Made by a program: the position numbers and the translations under genes. Shown here one piece after another: positions 50,350 through 61,836 of a DNA stretch of 64,000 nucleotides; position 1 is the first letter of the stretch; every line of letters starts with the position of its first letter. Source of the DNA: Panagrolaimus kolymaensis (taxonomy: Eukaryota; Nematoda; Chromadorea; Rhabditida; Panagrolaimidae); NCBI GenBank assembly GCA_028622995.1, contig JAJQJQ010000018.1, positions 2,294,001 through 2,358,000 of the forward strand, given 5' to 3'. The notes under the pieces are model-generated. The model had not been told where the DNA came from, searched no databases, and worked only from the letters and a program-made list of their open reading frames with translations.

Positions 50350-50865
50350 TTAGTTGTTGTTATTATTATTTTGTTGTTTACCATTTTTTCTATTCTTCTT
50401 TTTTCCGCCACCACCATTTTGCTGTTGATGCTTCTTGCCTTTACGTCCTCGTTTGTTGTTTTTACGCCGTTGTTTTTCGCCATCTTTACGCCCTTTGGCA
50501 CCTCGGGAAAGACGTACAGCAGATAAAGAAGTATCAATGATGGGTTCCTAAAAGTGATGGTTAAAAAATAGATCATTTATACAAAGATTTTTTATTTGTA
50601 AAATTAAAAAGTAAAATTGGATAAAATTTTTGGGTTAGTTTAAACTAAATTTTTGTGATAAAAAAAATCTGATCAAAATGTCAAAAACAGAAGTGACAAT
50701 TTTCGAAAACGTGTCTATGCGTTTTAAATTCAAAAATCTTCAAACCTGTTGGAAATGATTAAGATCATTTGAAGATTTTTCTATGGCATGGGATGTTCGA
50801 GAAGGAAAAGCAAAAATCATTTGTACAACAATTGCAATAATTAAAAGGCTAATTAAGTGTTTCAT
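50350..50865 (-). CDS. Small secreted, strongly basic protein
   Basis: Two exons on the minus strand: 50865-50746 (120 bp, 40 codons) and 50547-50350 (66 codons with TAA), in phase 0; 105 residues. A clear signal peptide (MKHLISLLIIAIVVQMIFA) is followed by an Arg/Lys-rich stretch (RGAKGRKDGEKQRRKNNKRG) and a Gly/Asn/Gln tail (QQNGGGGKKK, poly-Asn end). After cleavage the mature part is highly basic. The dibasic sites (KR, RR) could be cut by proprotein convertases, so a peptide precursor or matrix- or nucleic-acid-binding peptide is possible, but I do not recognise a family. The splice sites CAG|GTTTGA and CTTTTAG|GAA support the model. Confidence 0.6.
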
Positions 50866-51499
50866 TTCTGCTTCGTTCCTAAAAACAACATTTTTATTTA
50901 GCATAAATAAGGGCTCTCAAATGTCTTTAAAATTAAAAAATTAGATAAGTCAAGAAGATGAAAAAAAAAATAACGAATAATAAAACAACAAAAAGGCAAG
51001 GCGAAAACATAAAGCATTCAAATACAATTGATTCTACTCTACGATTTTTTTATTTTGCTTTAAAAAAATATTTTTGGGCGTACAATTTACATACAACAAT
51101 ACATTCATACAATTTTTCGGTGTTGAGCTTTTGATGATGTGGTTGGTATTTTCTTTCTTTGCATTCGGTCTCTTTTCTTTCTTCGTGTTCAAAAAAAGGT
51201 TTTGACCTCGTCGGACAACAACAACAATGCGGTTTTGTTGGTCAGTGCGCTTTTCTTCTTCTCCCTTTTTTGACCAATGGAAAGTAAAGAAAAAAAAGGT
51301 CAATCATGAATGAATGAAAATAAAAGAAGAAAATATGAATAAATCATAGTTTTTTGTTTCTTTATTGATCGCAAGAAAATATTACTACAAAATAAGAGAG
51401 AAAAAATAAAACAATAATTGAACTACTTATTGGAAAGAATTAAGTTTTTTTCAGCAAAAAAATACTAGAAGCATTTGAATATTTTGAATTTTGAAGCAT
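50866..51499. other. Spacer between two small secreted-protein genes
   Basis: About 630 bp of AT-rich sequence with no exon that I can support; it likely holds the promoter of the basic secreted protein and the 3' UTR of the Gln/Tyr-rich one. Confidence 0.4.
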
Positions 51500-52025
51500 C
51501 TATTTACCATAGTAATAGTAATATGGGTAAGTGTAATAATATGGATAATAAAGATAGTAAGCTTGTTGTCCGGTTGTACCAGCTGAGCCACTTGCAGCTG
51601 ATGGATCATATTGTTGTTGATTTGCAGATTGGCCGCTTTGGGTATTGCTGTATTGAGTTTGTTGTTGGGGATAACCGCTCTGAAATCATGGGTTTAAGTT
51701 TCTGTATTTAATTGAAGTTGATTTCAAACCTGTGTATTTTGTTGTTGTTGATCATTACCATAAGTATATTGTGAAGATGGATAACCTTGTTGTTGTTGAT
51801 TTGTCGTTAATTGTTGAGCTGCATTTTGATTTGTCTGAGATGTTTGGGCATTACTACTTGTTGTGGGATAATAATAATATACGGGATAATAAAGCTAAAC
51901 AAAAGCCCCAAAGCATAAACACAAAATGCACACATAAAAGCATAAAAAAGTAAACTCACGTATTGTGCTTGAATTGAAACTGCAAATGCAAGAACCACCA
52001 AACAGACAAGAGACAAAGATTGCAT
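51500..52025 (-). CDS. Secreted Gln/Tyr-rich low-complexity protein
   Basis: Three minus-strand exons: 52025-51960, 51894-51730 and 51679-51500; 136 residues, each border GT-AG in phase 0. A signal peptide (MQSLSLVCLVVLAFAVSIQAQ) leads to a mature chain with clusters such as LYYPVYYYYP, QQQQGYPSSQ, NQQQQYDPSA and YYYTYPYYYYYGK at the very end. There are no cysteines after the signal. Tyrosine blocks are typical of structural proteins joined by dityrosine links (eggshell, cuticle or pharyngeal lining), and Gln/Asn runs resemble prion-like domains. Either role would be inference; no family is recognised. The gene sits next to another small secreted-protein gene on the same strand. Confidence 0.65.
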
Positions 52026-52966
52026 TTTTGTTAATGCTTACTTTTTTCTTTGCCAGTAAACTAATAATTCAAAAACTTTTTTTCCATTGCTTATATACTC
52101 CATCAAATAGCAAATAGTAACTTTTGCCAGTAACGGCATGTTTACAAACTTTAAGGTTTCAAGGGTTGAATTCTTTTTTTTCATCAAGTTCATTCTTGCT
52201 GCATTGAAAGCGTGGATTAGCAAAGGCGCTAAACGGTAAACTTTATTTGCATTTGTTGAAATAAAAAAAACGAACTAAATGCACAAATAATTCAATGAAT
52301 TGAAAGTTTATTTTTTTGTAGAAGTAAAAAAACTTGTTATTTGATTTTTTTCTTTCTTTTTTTGCTGAAGCATAAAGTTAAAAAAATAACATTTTTAATG
52401 TTTGCTAGCGTTTTATATTTATTTCTTAGAAAACTCAAACATCAAATAAATTTTTATTCAAAATTTTAGCAACAACCAAAAGAACTTTACTTTTTTTGCA
52501 AAATTAATTCACTAGGTCGATTTTATTTACATATGTTTTATTAGAAGAAAACTTGCATAATAAAGAATTTGATATTTGGGAGAAATCACGCAAAAAAAGG
52601 AATACTAAAGTCGTAGTGTTTATAGCTGATGAGATGAGTAATATTGGCCCGAATAACAAATGAAATATGAATGAATATGGGTTGATAAATCCCTATTTTA
52701 TATTTGTTTGTTTGTTAGTTGTTCATTGATTTGACATTCACTTTACTCTAATCCAAAAATGAAAGCACGAGAAAAAACCAAAAAAAATCATGAAAAAGAA
52801 GCAAGAAAAATACAACACATAATTTTTTGCTGCTTCTTTGGCTTTCAAAGCGAAAAGATATCCCATCTTTTTTTTGAAACTTCGGTAATCCATTCTTTTT
52901 TATTTATTTCAAACTTTGTGATTTTACGTTTGACCTCACCTTTAATCGTTTTGTTATTTTACGACG
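52026..52966. other. Intergenic, divergent promoter region
   Basis: It lies between the Gln/Tyr-rich gene and the next plus-strand gene. AT-rich with GATGATG near the right end. I see no gene. Confidence 0.4.
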
Positions 52967-54549
52967 ATGATGTCTTCTTCTGATGATGATTCCACTCTTC
53001 TGTAAGGTTATTATTTTTAGTACCTTTTTATATTAGTATTTTTAGGAATGATGATGTCGAAAAATGGTACAATCAAAAGTTTATTATACCTATTCATCAA
53101 CGTCCTGATCGTATTTGCAAAGATGTACCATTTCGAACATATCACTCAGCGCAACAAGAATCACCAGCAACATATATTAAGTTCCTGAAAGAAATGGAAA
53201 AATCAACGAGTCGTCTTGATTTCTTGTTTTGGTTATTTGATATCATTTGCTCTGGATATGATGCTGATGAATGGGGAAGTTTCTGTATTTTATGTAAAGA
53301 GTTGGATTTGCTTGGGTATGTTAAAACTTCGTTCTTTACTTTTTATATCATCATTTTTAGACAGTCGCATTTTCCTCTATTAAAAGTGTATTTGGCATAT
53401 TGTGATGGACCTGGATATGATTTAAAGCTTTCTAAACATATTAAAGCACACTATCCGTATCTAGTAACCGATGGAGGTGAAACTCTTCTTACTTTCGAAT
53501 CAAAGGACCACGCTCTTGTTAAATATCGGAACAGAGAATTTCAACTAATTTCTGAAGAAAAGAAACTTCATAACATGCTCTCTAAAAATCTGGTATGTAG
53601 TTTATGAAAATGTCGCTTTTGCTTGGAGTGATTACCATCACTGTTACTTCTAATCGTCTGTTTTTATGACAGCGATAATAAGAGAATGTGTTGTTAGATC
53701 CCTTAAGCATTCTTAATGTTAACGTTCTTTTCAGTTTCTCATTAATCCTACGGAAGGTCTTACTGATGCTGATTTTCTTGTAAGCTTTCTTACTTTCATC
53801 GCAGCAATATAACCGTATTTTAAAGCAAGATCCTCCTGAATCAAATTATGAAGATGATGACTTTGGAACTGATGAAGAAGACTCACTTTACATGATGTAT
53901 CACAGTAATTTATTAACTTATAATGGGCCGATGAAAGATTCAAACGATTGCATTTTGGAAAATAAGAATGACTACAAAAAAATGCAAGTTAATGCGAAGT
54001 TAAAGTGAGTGTTCTTAATAATGACAATAGTTAATGTTTGTATTTACAGATCACTCCATTTTAATAGACTTATACCACTTCATGTTGCAAACCTGGATGC
54101 AATGCATGGAAGCAAAGAAATTGTGCTCGTTAGATTATCAACTGGGCGATTCAAACGCGTGATGATCTTAGGTCCAGCATCTTCTAATCCGGCTTCAAAT
54201 GTTTGTGTATTTTTTGTCGACGAAGGTATATTCCAAGATGGTCCTAAACAAAATTTCTATTTTTATGATTTGGTAAAGAAAACTTTCCAGCATTGAGTGT
54301 AATTGTTCCTCGAAATGTAACGTTTTCGCTATCTCTTTATCAACTAACTTATTAACTTTTTAGGAGCTTCCTGAAGATCTCAAAGTCGGTGATATGTTCG
54401 TAACTGGTGAAAATGGTAAATATGTGTGCTGTGGTCGTGTACCTGAACAAAGTTTTGAAACCTTCCTTCGAGTTGATGCTGGCGATACTGTAGCCGAAGA
54501 TATTGAATTCGATTGGACTTGCGGTTTTGAAGAAGTTACTTTTCAATGA
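52967..54549 (+). CDS. Unrecognised protein, 396 residues, seven exons
   Basis: Exons 52967-53001, 53046-53315, 53361-53592, 53735-53779, 53805-54004, 54050-54272 and 54364-54549, all in phase. There is no signal peptide or membrane helix. The N-terminal acidic start (MMSSSDDDS) leads to a helical region (FIIPIHQRPDRICKDV, KFLKEMEKSTSRLDFLFWLF). The middle is an acidic linker (YEDDDFGTDEEDS). The C-terminal half is beta-rich and soluble, with FNRLIPLHVANLDAMHG, KEIVLVRLSTGRFKRVMIL and NVCVFFVDEGIFQDG. The alternating hydrophobic strands and short loops loosely recall extended Tudor domains, but I see no conserved aromatic cage and do not assign a family. It lies 460 bp ahead of a kinase on the same strand. 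Confidence 0.65.
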
Positions 54550-55011
54550 GTTGCTTAAGCTGTAACATTTCATATTCTTTTTTCTCTCTTTTGTTTTTCA
54601 TGTTGTACATATTCTATTGTCTTTATTGTCTTACTTTTTTATATTTTTGTACAAATTTTTGTAAAATAAAAATTTTCTTTTTAATCAGATGAGTCATAGC
54701 AACTAAGATTACAGCTCACTTTTGCTTTATTGAAAGAAAAAAGATGATGAATCTTCTTCATCGCTTTTAATCCTTTATTGATATATCAAAAAACTAATCA
54801 TAGTAAACTATTTATGAAGCAGATAAACAATATGATGTTTGAAAGTGATGGAATAGGCAGATAAAGATAACAGTGAAAGATTCGTGCGAAAATTTCACTG
54901 ATTTGCATTCTTACTGTAGAAGCCTTTTGCAGCAAGCAATACGTAATTGCCTTTCTTTTATCCTTATCAAAACTATAACAAGTTATCTAAGTTATTCAAA
55001 GCTTTATCACG
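54550..55011. other. Spacer between the unrecognised gene and the kinase
   Basis: 3' UTR with AATAAA near 54667, then AT-rich sequence. No coding sequence is visible. Confidence 0.4.
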
Positions 55012-56098
55012 ATGTCGGAATTCTCCATTTTTGACAAAACGAAATTTCTCATCGATAAAAAAATTGGAAGAGGTACGTTCTTTTACAAGTCAAGATTTAC
55101 TTTAATGTTTCTTACTTTATTCATTGAGAAAATAAAGCTTAAGCCAATAGGAATAAATAAAGCATTTTTTGTTTGTTAGATTAAAGCTTAAAATTGCAAA
55201 AGTATATAATTTTTTTAGGTAGTTTTGGTTATATCTCAGTTTACCGTGATCTCATAACTGGTCTACGTGTGGCTGTTAAAGAACAAGCCCTTCACAGAGG
55301 CTCAAAAATGGAAGCAGAAGTAATGATGAATGTCAAAAGTGAAAGGGTAATCAAGTATCTGGATCATCTAGAAAAAGATGGAACCCTCTTTATCATAATG
55401 GAACTCGCTGATGGGGATCTGTTTCAACTCATTCTTATTAATGGTCCATCGAAAACTCCACTGAAATTTTGGAATTTGGCATATCAACTTGCTGAAGGTA
55501 TTCACGCTATTCATGATGCTGGTTATATTCATAGAGATCTGAAACCTTCAAATATCCTTATCAAAAACAATAAACTTAAAATAGCTGATTTTGGGTTATC
55601 TGCTAAAATTTCACGAAAGGAATCACAAAAGGTATGCTTCATTTTATTTAAGCTATGATAATCCAAATTTATAGATTGGAACTATGTATATAAGAGCGCC
55701 AGAAATGTTGTTCGATGGATCGTATACTGAAAAGGTTGACATTTGGAGCCTTGGATGCGTATTTATTTTTATTTCAACCGGCCTCCTTCCATTCCAGGAT
55801 TGTGAAGAAACACGAATATCAATAGGAAAAAGTGTTGGATATCGAGCTGAAACATATTATCTGAAGTACTATCGAAACTATCCTAAAAGATATCCAGAAC
55901 GTCCCGCTTTTCCTAAGCTAAAAATTGACATTGGGAGAACCAATTGGTTTGCCATTGATGTATGTTTAACTTTCTTGTAATTTTTCCATTAAAGCTTTTT
56001 GTTTTTAGGGTTGCTTGAAAACAGATCCAGTTTCACGATATGATTCACATGAACTTCTTCAGCGATTGAACAAATTTCCTTACAAATCTGAATTATAA
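55012..56098 (+). CDS. Protein kinase of small size, probably Ser/Thr
   Basis: Exons 55012-55072, 55219-55631, 55675-55959 and 56009-56098; 282 residues, essentially only the catalytic domain. Glycine loop GRGSFGYISV (19-28); lysine K41 in VAVK; catalytic HRDLKPSN (125-132); DFG 144-146; the APE motif in IRAPEML; DIWSLGCVF in helix F. All the catalytic residues are present, so it should be active. HRDLKPSN favours Ser/Thr specificity. I do not recognise a named subfamily; the worm-specific expansions of small kinases are a likely home. The start gives a short N-terminus directly before the glycine loop, as usual for minimal kinases. Confidence 0.85.
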
Positions 56099-56413
56099 TC
56101 AAAGTTTTCTGTTATCGTATTTTATGTTTTGCTGTATTGTATGTACATATAAATGTTACTTGTTAATAAATCTTTATTTGAAAAAGTTATTTTTGTTGAA
56201 TATCAGAAGTCATTAAGCTATTAGAAATTTAAAAGTTAACGTTTTTATTCAATTAGCTATAAGAAAGACAAACATATATATTTATGACCCGAAGCTTGCA
56301 CGAATCAATGCTATCACCAACAATAAAACTCTAAATCCACCCAAGAATGCAAAACATATATATACAACATAACCGAATTATAAAAGAATATGATATTTTA
56401 GAGTTAGTTCAGC
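56099..56413. other. Convergent 3' UTRs of the kinase and SWEET genes
   Basis: 315 bp of AT-rich sequence with AATAAA near 56166 (plus strand, kinase). It holds only the 3' ends of these tail-to-tail genes. Confidence 0.45.
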
Positions 56414-57224
56414 TTAAAGCACTTCATCAGGACCTTTGTTGACGAGATTTGCGTATGTTGTTGATGGAAATATAACGAATAAAGATAATTGAATGGTTGA
56501 TATGATTACAGCAACAATATTTGGCATCTAAAATGGCAAGAATATGTAAAAGTCATGTGGCTAATGAACCAACTTTAATATAAAAATCATCAACGAGGAA
56601 TCCATAAAGCAGCCATTGAACTGATACTACCATATTGGCAACGCAGAGAGCGAAAGGAAGGCTTTCGGTGCTTTTTGTACGAATCACTGTTCCCTGAAAA
56701 GGTTGATTAGTTAGTAGTTTACGGAAAAAAAGACATACAATGTCAGCAAGAGGCGAACCAATAGTTGCAATATTGAGTATCATACAAATGGATCCAAGGA
56801 TATTTTGCTTTTCTTCCAATGGACGTTCAGTATTGACATACCAGAAAGTTGTAGCACAAGCTACTACCACAAGAATGATGTACTTGTTCACTTTTCGCTA
56901 TAATAATACCGTTAAAATAATAAAAGAAGCCGATAAAAAAAGTAAACCAACCTTTATTCGAGTACTAATGTAATAGTAAAAAAGATAAACAACTTGAAAA
57001 GCGAAGCCAACACCATTGACAAATTTGATGGTCATATCATGCCTTGTCCATCCATAACCAAACATACAAGCACAACCAATGCAGGTTAAAAAGAATGGTG
57101 CAATACTTGTTCCATCAGTGGATCCACGTTGATGAATTCGTCGACAAATTGAGATTCCACATAAAAAGAGACCAATAGTTGAAACGGTTGCTGTTATAGA
57201 TAAAATATCAACAAATGTATACAT
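56414..57224 (-). CDS. SWEET-type sugar transporter
   Basis: Four minus-strand exons: 57224-56952, 56897-56739, 56693-56574 and 56527-56414; 221 residues. The seven-helix plan of SWEET proteins is visible as two MtN3 repeats joined by one helix: repeat 1 from DILSITATVSTIGLFLCGI through GYGWTRHDMTIKFVNGVG; repeat 2 with NIATIGSPLADI, RTKSTESLPF and ANMVVSVQWLLYGF. STDGTSIAPFF and STESLPFAL are the paired signature loops of the two repeats. SWEETs let sugars pass down gradients across plasma or vesicle membranes; C. elegans calls its members swt. Which swt this equals cannot be told from sequence alone. The C-terminal tail is short and polar. Confidence 0.85.
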
Positions 57225-59059
57225 TATTTTGTTATGTCAAATTAAGCAATCAATTATGAAGTTATTATTGATGTTGAGGAATTATTGTTTGTAGTTTCAC
57301 TTCTTTCTTTTTTTGCATCAATCAAAAACAACAAACAAAAAACACGAATGCTAAAAAAAGTTTTGCATAAGACTAACACTTTTTCTTTTCAAGAGTGAGT
57401 TTAGCAAGCAATAAATGGAAATATCGCGCAAGAAAAAAAGAAAAATGAAAGAAGAAAGACATTGGAAAAATCCATCCATTATTTAATGTGATCGCCGCGG
57501 ATCGTGAGAGTGGTTGTTATTGTCGTCGGACTTCTTATTGCTGCTATTGACTAAAAGAAGAGACCAAAAAATGTTCGACAAAAAATCTTTTCAACCATTT
57601 TTTTTTACAAAAGGAAAAACAAGCTTTTCGAAGATCAATAGTTTCACAAAAAAATAATGAAAAAACAAGCTTTTTTCCTTATTTTGCTGCGCCAACCAGC
57701 AATGCTTGGTGTAACTCATGTCATGTTTTTTGTTTTGTTTTTTCCTCCTCCTCCGTTTCCACGTTTTTGTTTTTTTTTTGTTTGACATAATTACATAGCC
57801 CCTTACCATTTTATTTATGTATTATTATTGATACATACAAAGAAACAAAAAAATAAATATAAATAATTCAAGATTTTAACGAAGAAAGAAAAATACACTC
57901 TCATTTTTGCAGACACTTTTTTTTGTTTTGCTATTATGAAAAGAGTTTAAAAAATAATATTGAAGTTATAAACATAAAAAGAATAATAAATATAAAAAAG
58001 CGATATATAGTATTAAGGCCACAATGCATAATAATAAACGGCGTATCTGAGTTTTTTTAAAACGAAATTAAAGATCGTGCACAATTATTTTATAAAACAT
58101 ATTTTTTTCATTTTCATTATTGAAAATGTGAAGTACAGTAGAGTAAAATAAAAAGGTGAAAACAAATATATATATGAATAAAGTTTCAATGACAAAATTA
58201 ATTATAAACAATTTTTGATAATTATTTTCTGCAGACGAAAATGAGGAAGATAATATTTCTATGATTTAAAAAATACTAATTATTCACAACTTTTTTTAAA
58301 TCTTTGCGCAAATTTCATTGTTTTTATATGTATAAAAAAAGATTTCTACAAATTAAGAAGAAAATAAAAATAAAGCTAAGCAATTAAACTACATCTGGAA
58401 CATGGGTATAAATTGATAAGAGAGAGAAGTGTGAGTAAATATAAAATTTTTTGGGATGCTTTCCATACTTTTTTAGAAAAATAGTCACCGTTTAAAAAAG
58501 GAGTAAAAAACCGAGGAAGAGAGAAATAATTAATATGGATACCATCATTTTTTTAGTTTTGTTGATATAAGTTGAACTTAAATAAATAAATGTACAAAAG
58601 GAATGAACAGTTTTAGAAGAAGAAAAATTATTACATAGATTATTATTATTTTTTAAATGGCATCATTTATAACAAATTTGCGCAAAGCTCATTATAATAT
58701 TATTATAGTCGGAATAAAAGAAAAAGGAGGAAGGAAGATAATATGCAGATAGTTTTTAAGGAAAAGAAAAATTACAAAAATAAATACCAAATAATAAATT
58801 CAAATTAATACCCGTAATTTGAATGCTTAATATTCCTCAGTTTATATATCTGTGGGTAACCGTAAATGTTTTTGATTTGGTTTTTTAGGGGCAGATATTT
58901 AAAAAATATTATTAAAAAGTTAAAGAAAGAGAGAAAAAAATTAACCACAAAGATGATGGCTCTTGCGAAACGATGACATCTCTTAAATTAGATAAATAAA
59001 AAAGGCAGACGAAGGTGATAAAATGCGGAGAAAAAAGAGAAAAGGAAAAGTTTTAAGAA
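57225..59059. other. SWEET upstream region and long MEIOC-like 3' UTR
   Basis: About 1.8 kb of AT-rich sequence. The part next to 57225 should contain the SWEET promoter, with a GC-richer short run near 57495-57530. The rest is probably 3' UTR of the downstream minus-strand gene. No other exon is seen. Confidence 0.4.
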
Positions 59060-61836
59060 TCAATTTTGCGATTTAATTGGGCGCAATTTAATTTCAGGTG
59101 GTTCCATTTCAAAATCATTATCCATTATTCGACAAAGAATTTGTTCTTGTTCCTTGTTTTCAGATCCAATGGTCCAAATCAATGCACACCAATTTGCAGC
59201 TCGAGCTCGAAGAACTGCTTGGCTTACAGTTGTTAAAGCACGTAATAAATTTGCGGATTCTAAAACAATTTTATAATTGTTAAAACTAGTTTTTTCCAAT
59301 AAAATTTTTATCTTACCAAGTTCTTCATTGTATGACCCAATTTCTCCACGAAGATGATTTAAAATTGCGCAACGTTCACTTAATCGGCATTGTTGGAGGG
59401 CTCGAACATTATCAAGAAGTTCTCTCATGACATCATGAACTTTTTCATTTAAAGTTTGATTTCGAAGTTGTTCCATTTTTCCAAGTAATGTTACAACTCT
59501 AGCATGTTCACGAAAGAAATCCACAACCAATCGATCAATTCGAGATGGAGCTGGTGGCAATCGGGGAATGGGAAGATTATTAGCTGAGCTAATCTTTTTT
59601 CCTAAATTATGTCTTGCAAGTTCAGCTTCAGTCTTTTTTCGTTCTTTTTCTAATTGTCGATATTGTTCTGTGCATTCATCCAAGCGTTGATGGAGTTCAA
59701 AGGATAGTCCTCCATTATTATTATTATTCCGTCTTCCATAAGTTGTGGTGGTTGGGTAACGGCTTGCATTGTTGTTGGTGCTGGTGTTATTGAAGTTGTT
59801 TACAGATGTGCCAGCACCTGTTGCAGAAGCAACGGCGGCAAAAGATGCCCTTTGTGGGAAATTATTTGGAACAGGAAGTTGACCAGTAATCATTAAATTA
59901 TAAACATGCTCATAAATAGATTGTTGAAGTTCAAGATTTTGATGATACCAATTTAGTTCAGCTTCATCACAAGATGAAGATTTATGGGATCGAGGTGCTG
60001 GAGGAGGAGGAGAAAGTGGAAGTTGCATATTTCCTTGGTTTGGAATAGGTTGCTGTTGTTGTTGTTGCACCATGTTTGCGACTTCATTTTGTTGTTGGAA
60101 TGAATGGAATATAGCATTAGACTAAATAAAGGAAAAATTAAAATATTTAGTTTAAATTTTTTTTATCCAACCTGTCTATGCTGAAGATCACTATCACTTC
60201 CTTGATGGTAGTTTCCATAAATATTATTATTCCAATGATTTGCATGTTCATAAATTTTTGAATCTGACGCAACTGAAGCAAATGTATGATTTTTCTTTAA
60301 AAATGTTGCATTGTTTTTGTTGGAAATGTTATTGCTGTTAATTCCATATTGCTGTTGTTGTTGTGGATAATAATTTTGTTGATCCATGAATGATGGAGGT
60401 GAAGGAGCTGAGTTATGCGATTGTGCAAAACTTTTTAGATGTCCATTGGAAGATTTTGAAGATCCCATGCTTGAAAGAGCACTATGACTGCTGGGATTAT
60501 TAGCATCATCAATGTTAAGTTTAACAAAATCTTGGAAAAGTGAATATTCGCTGTCGGTGTTATTATAAGCGTCATAAACGCTTGAAAGGGATTTTGTTGG
60601 CTTTTTTGCAACTTTGGGAAAAGTTGGTGGCGAATCGTCAATTGACCATGGATTGCGAATAGGTGAATTTGGAAGCATTGATGATGTAAGGGAATCGGAT
60701 CCCGAACGTGTACTATCAGCACGTTCATCCCCGCTGTTGTTTGACGCCTGAAATTATTTATTTTACTATTTTTCTTTTGCAATCTGTTTTTTTGCACAAG
60801 TTTTTTTTCTCTCTCTCTCACATCTTTTTTCTAAGCCATTTTTTTCTCTTCTCATCGCTACTGTTGTGTTGCGTTGCGTCGCAGTTCAAGACCATCTGAA
60901 TGGCGGGAATAGGTTCCATTTGGTGCCAGGCACACGACGCGTGCACGTGCATGCGTATTTCCCTCTCTCTTTACCCTCAAAGCAAACTCCACAAAAAAAT
61001 GCAATGAAATTAAAAAAAGTTCTTGGGAGACACATCCTAGAGCAAAGATCCAGAAATTTTGGCGCTTGTTTTTTTAAAGGTCTTTGAACATAAGTTTTGC
61101 ATATAACTTAAAATAGCTAAATTTTAATGTCTCTAATGATCAACTTTCCAGACCAATTATTCTTCTTTATTTTTTTTTTCTCACGGGATCAAAAATTAAG
61201 CTCTTGTTTAATAGACTGCAAAATGTCTAAACAAGAGAGGGAAGTAAGCGACAGGGGTGAAACACATTTTTATGCAAGAAAAAAGCTTGTCTACGAGAAA
61301 AAATTGCTGTTATAAAAAAAAGTTTACAATTGTCCAATGAAAAATAGTGGAAAGATTTTTAACTAATAAATAAATAAAAAAATAAAATGAAATTTTTGGT
61401 TAAAATTCATAAATAAAAAAGTAAATAAAAGACATACTTCTCCACCATTTATCCAGCTATTTACTGATGACCAAGAATTAACTTCGTCATTATTGATAGG
61501 AATTGGAGACCAGCAAGATTTGAAACTCGCTGAATGAGGAATGGATCCTGTGGAAGAATTATTAATTGGTTGTCCAATGGCTCCAAAACCATTGTTGAAT
61601 GTAGAAGTATTTTGAAGGAATTCATTTGGATTGGATCTCATGGAAGTTGTTGAAGAAACATGATTAAAACTATTACCAAAAAATAAATCATTATTTGATA
61701 TTTGTCTTCGAAAAGATGAAGTTGAATCATGATCTGAATTATTTGATTGATCATCGAGGTCGTTATTACTCCAAATGCTCGAAAGAGCAGCTGAAGAATG
61801 GAGAAAAGTTGGAGGGTCAAAACACCCGACAGCCAT
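59060..61836 (-). CDS. MEIOC-like protein (meiotic coiled-coil family)
   Basis: Three exons: 61836-61438, 60747-60172 and 60121-59060; 678 residues. The first two thirds are low complexity (Asn/Ser/Gln-rich; SPPPPAP). The C-terminal domain (about 465-660) begins with [20 protein letters not shown] and continues with [20 protein letters not shown] and [15 protein letters not shown], a close match to vertebrate MEIOC, which partners YTHDC2 in germ cells to promote meiosis. The final [10 protein letters not shown] also fits. An internal 57-bp segment (59316-59260) has a strong GTAAGA donor and a TTGTTTTAG acceptor, is a multiple of three and has no stop; removal would give 659 residues. The acceptor two bases before the ATG suggests spliced-leader addition. 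The cell role is inferred from the family. Confidence 0.8.
60748..61437 (-). other. First intron of the MEIOC-like gene
   Basis: 690 bp with a GC-rich patch at 60885-60960 (GCGTGCACGTGCATGCG), unlike the surrounding DNA, and a CTCTCTCT tract. It may be regulatory; no exon is seen. Confidence 0.4.
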
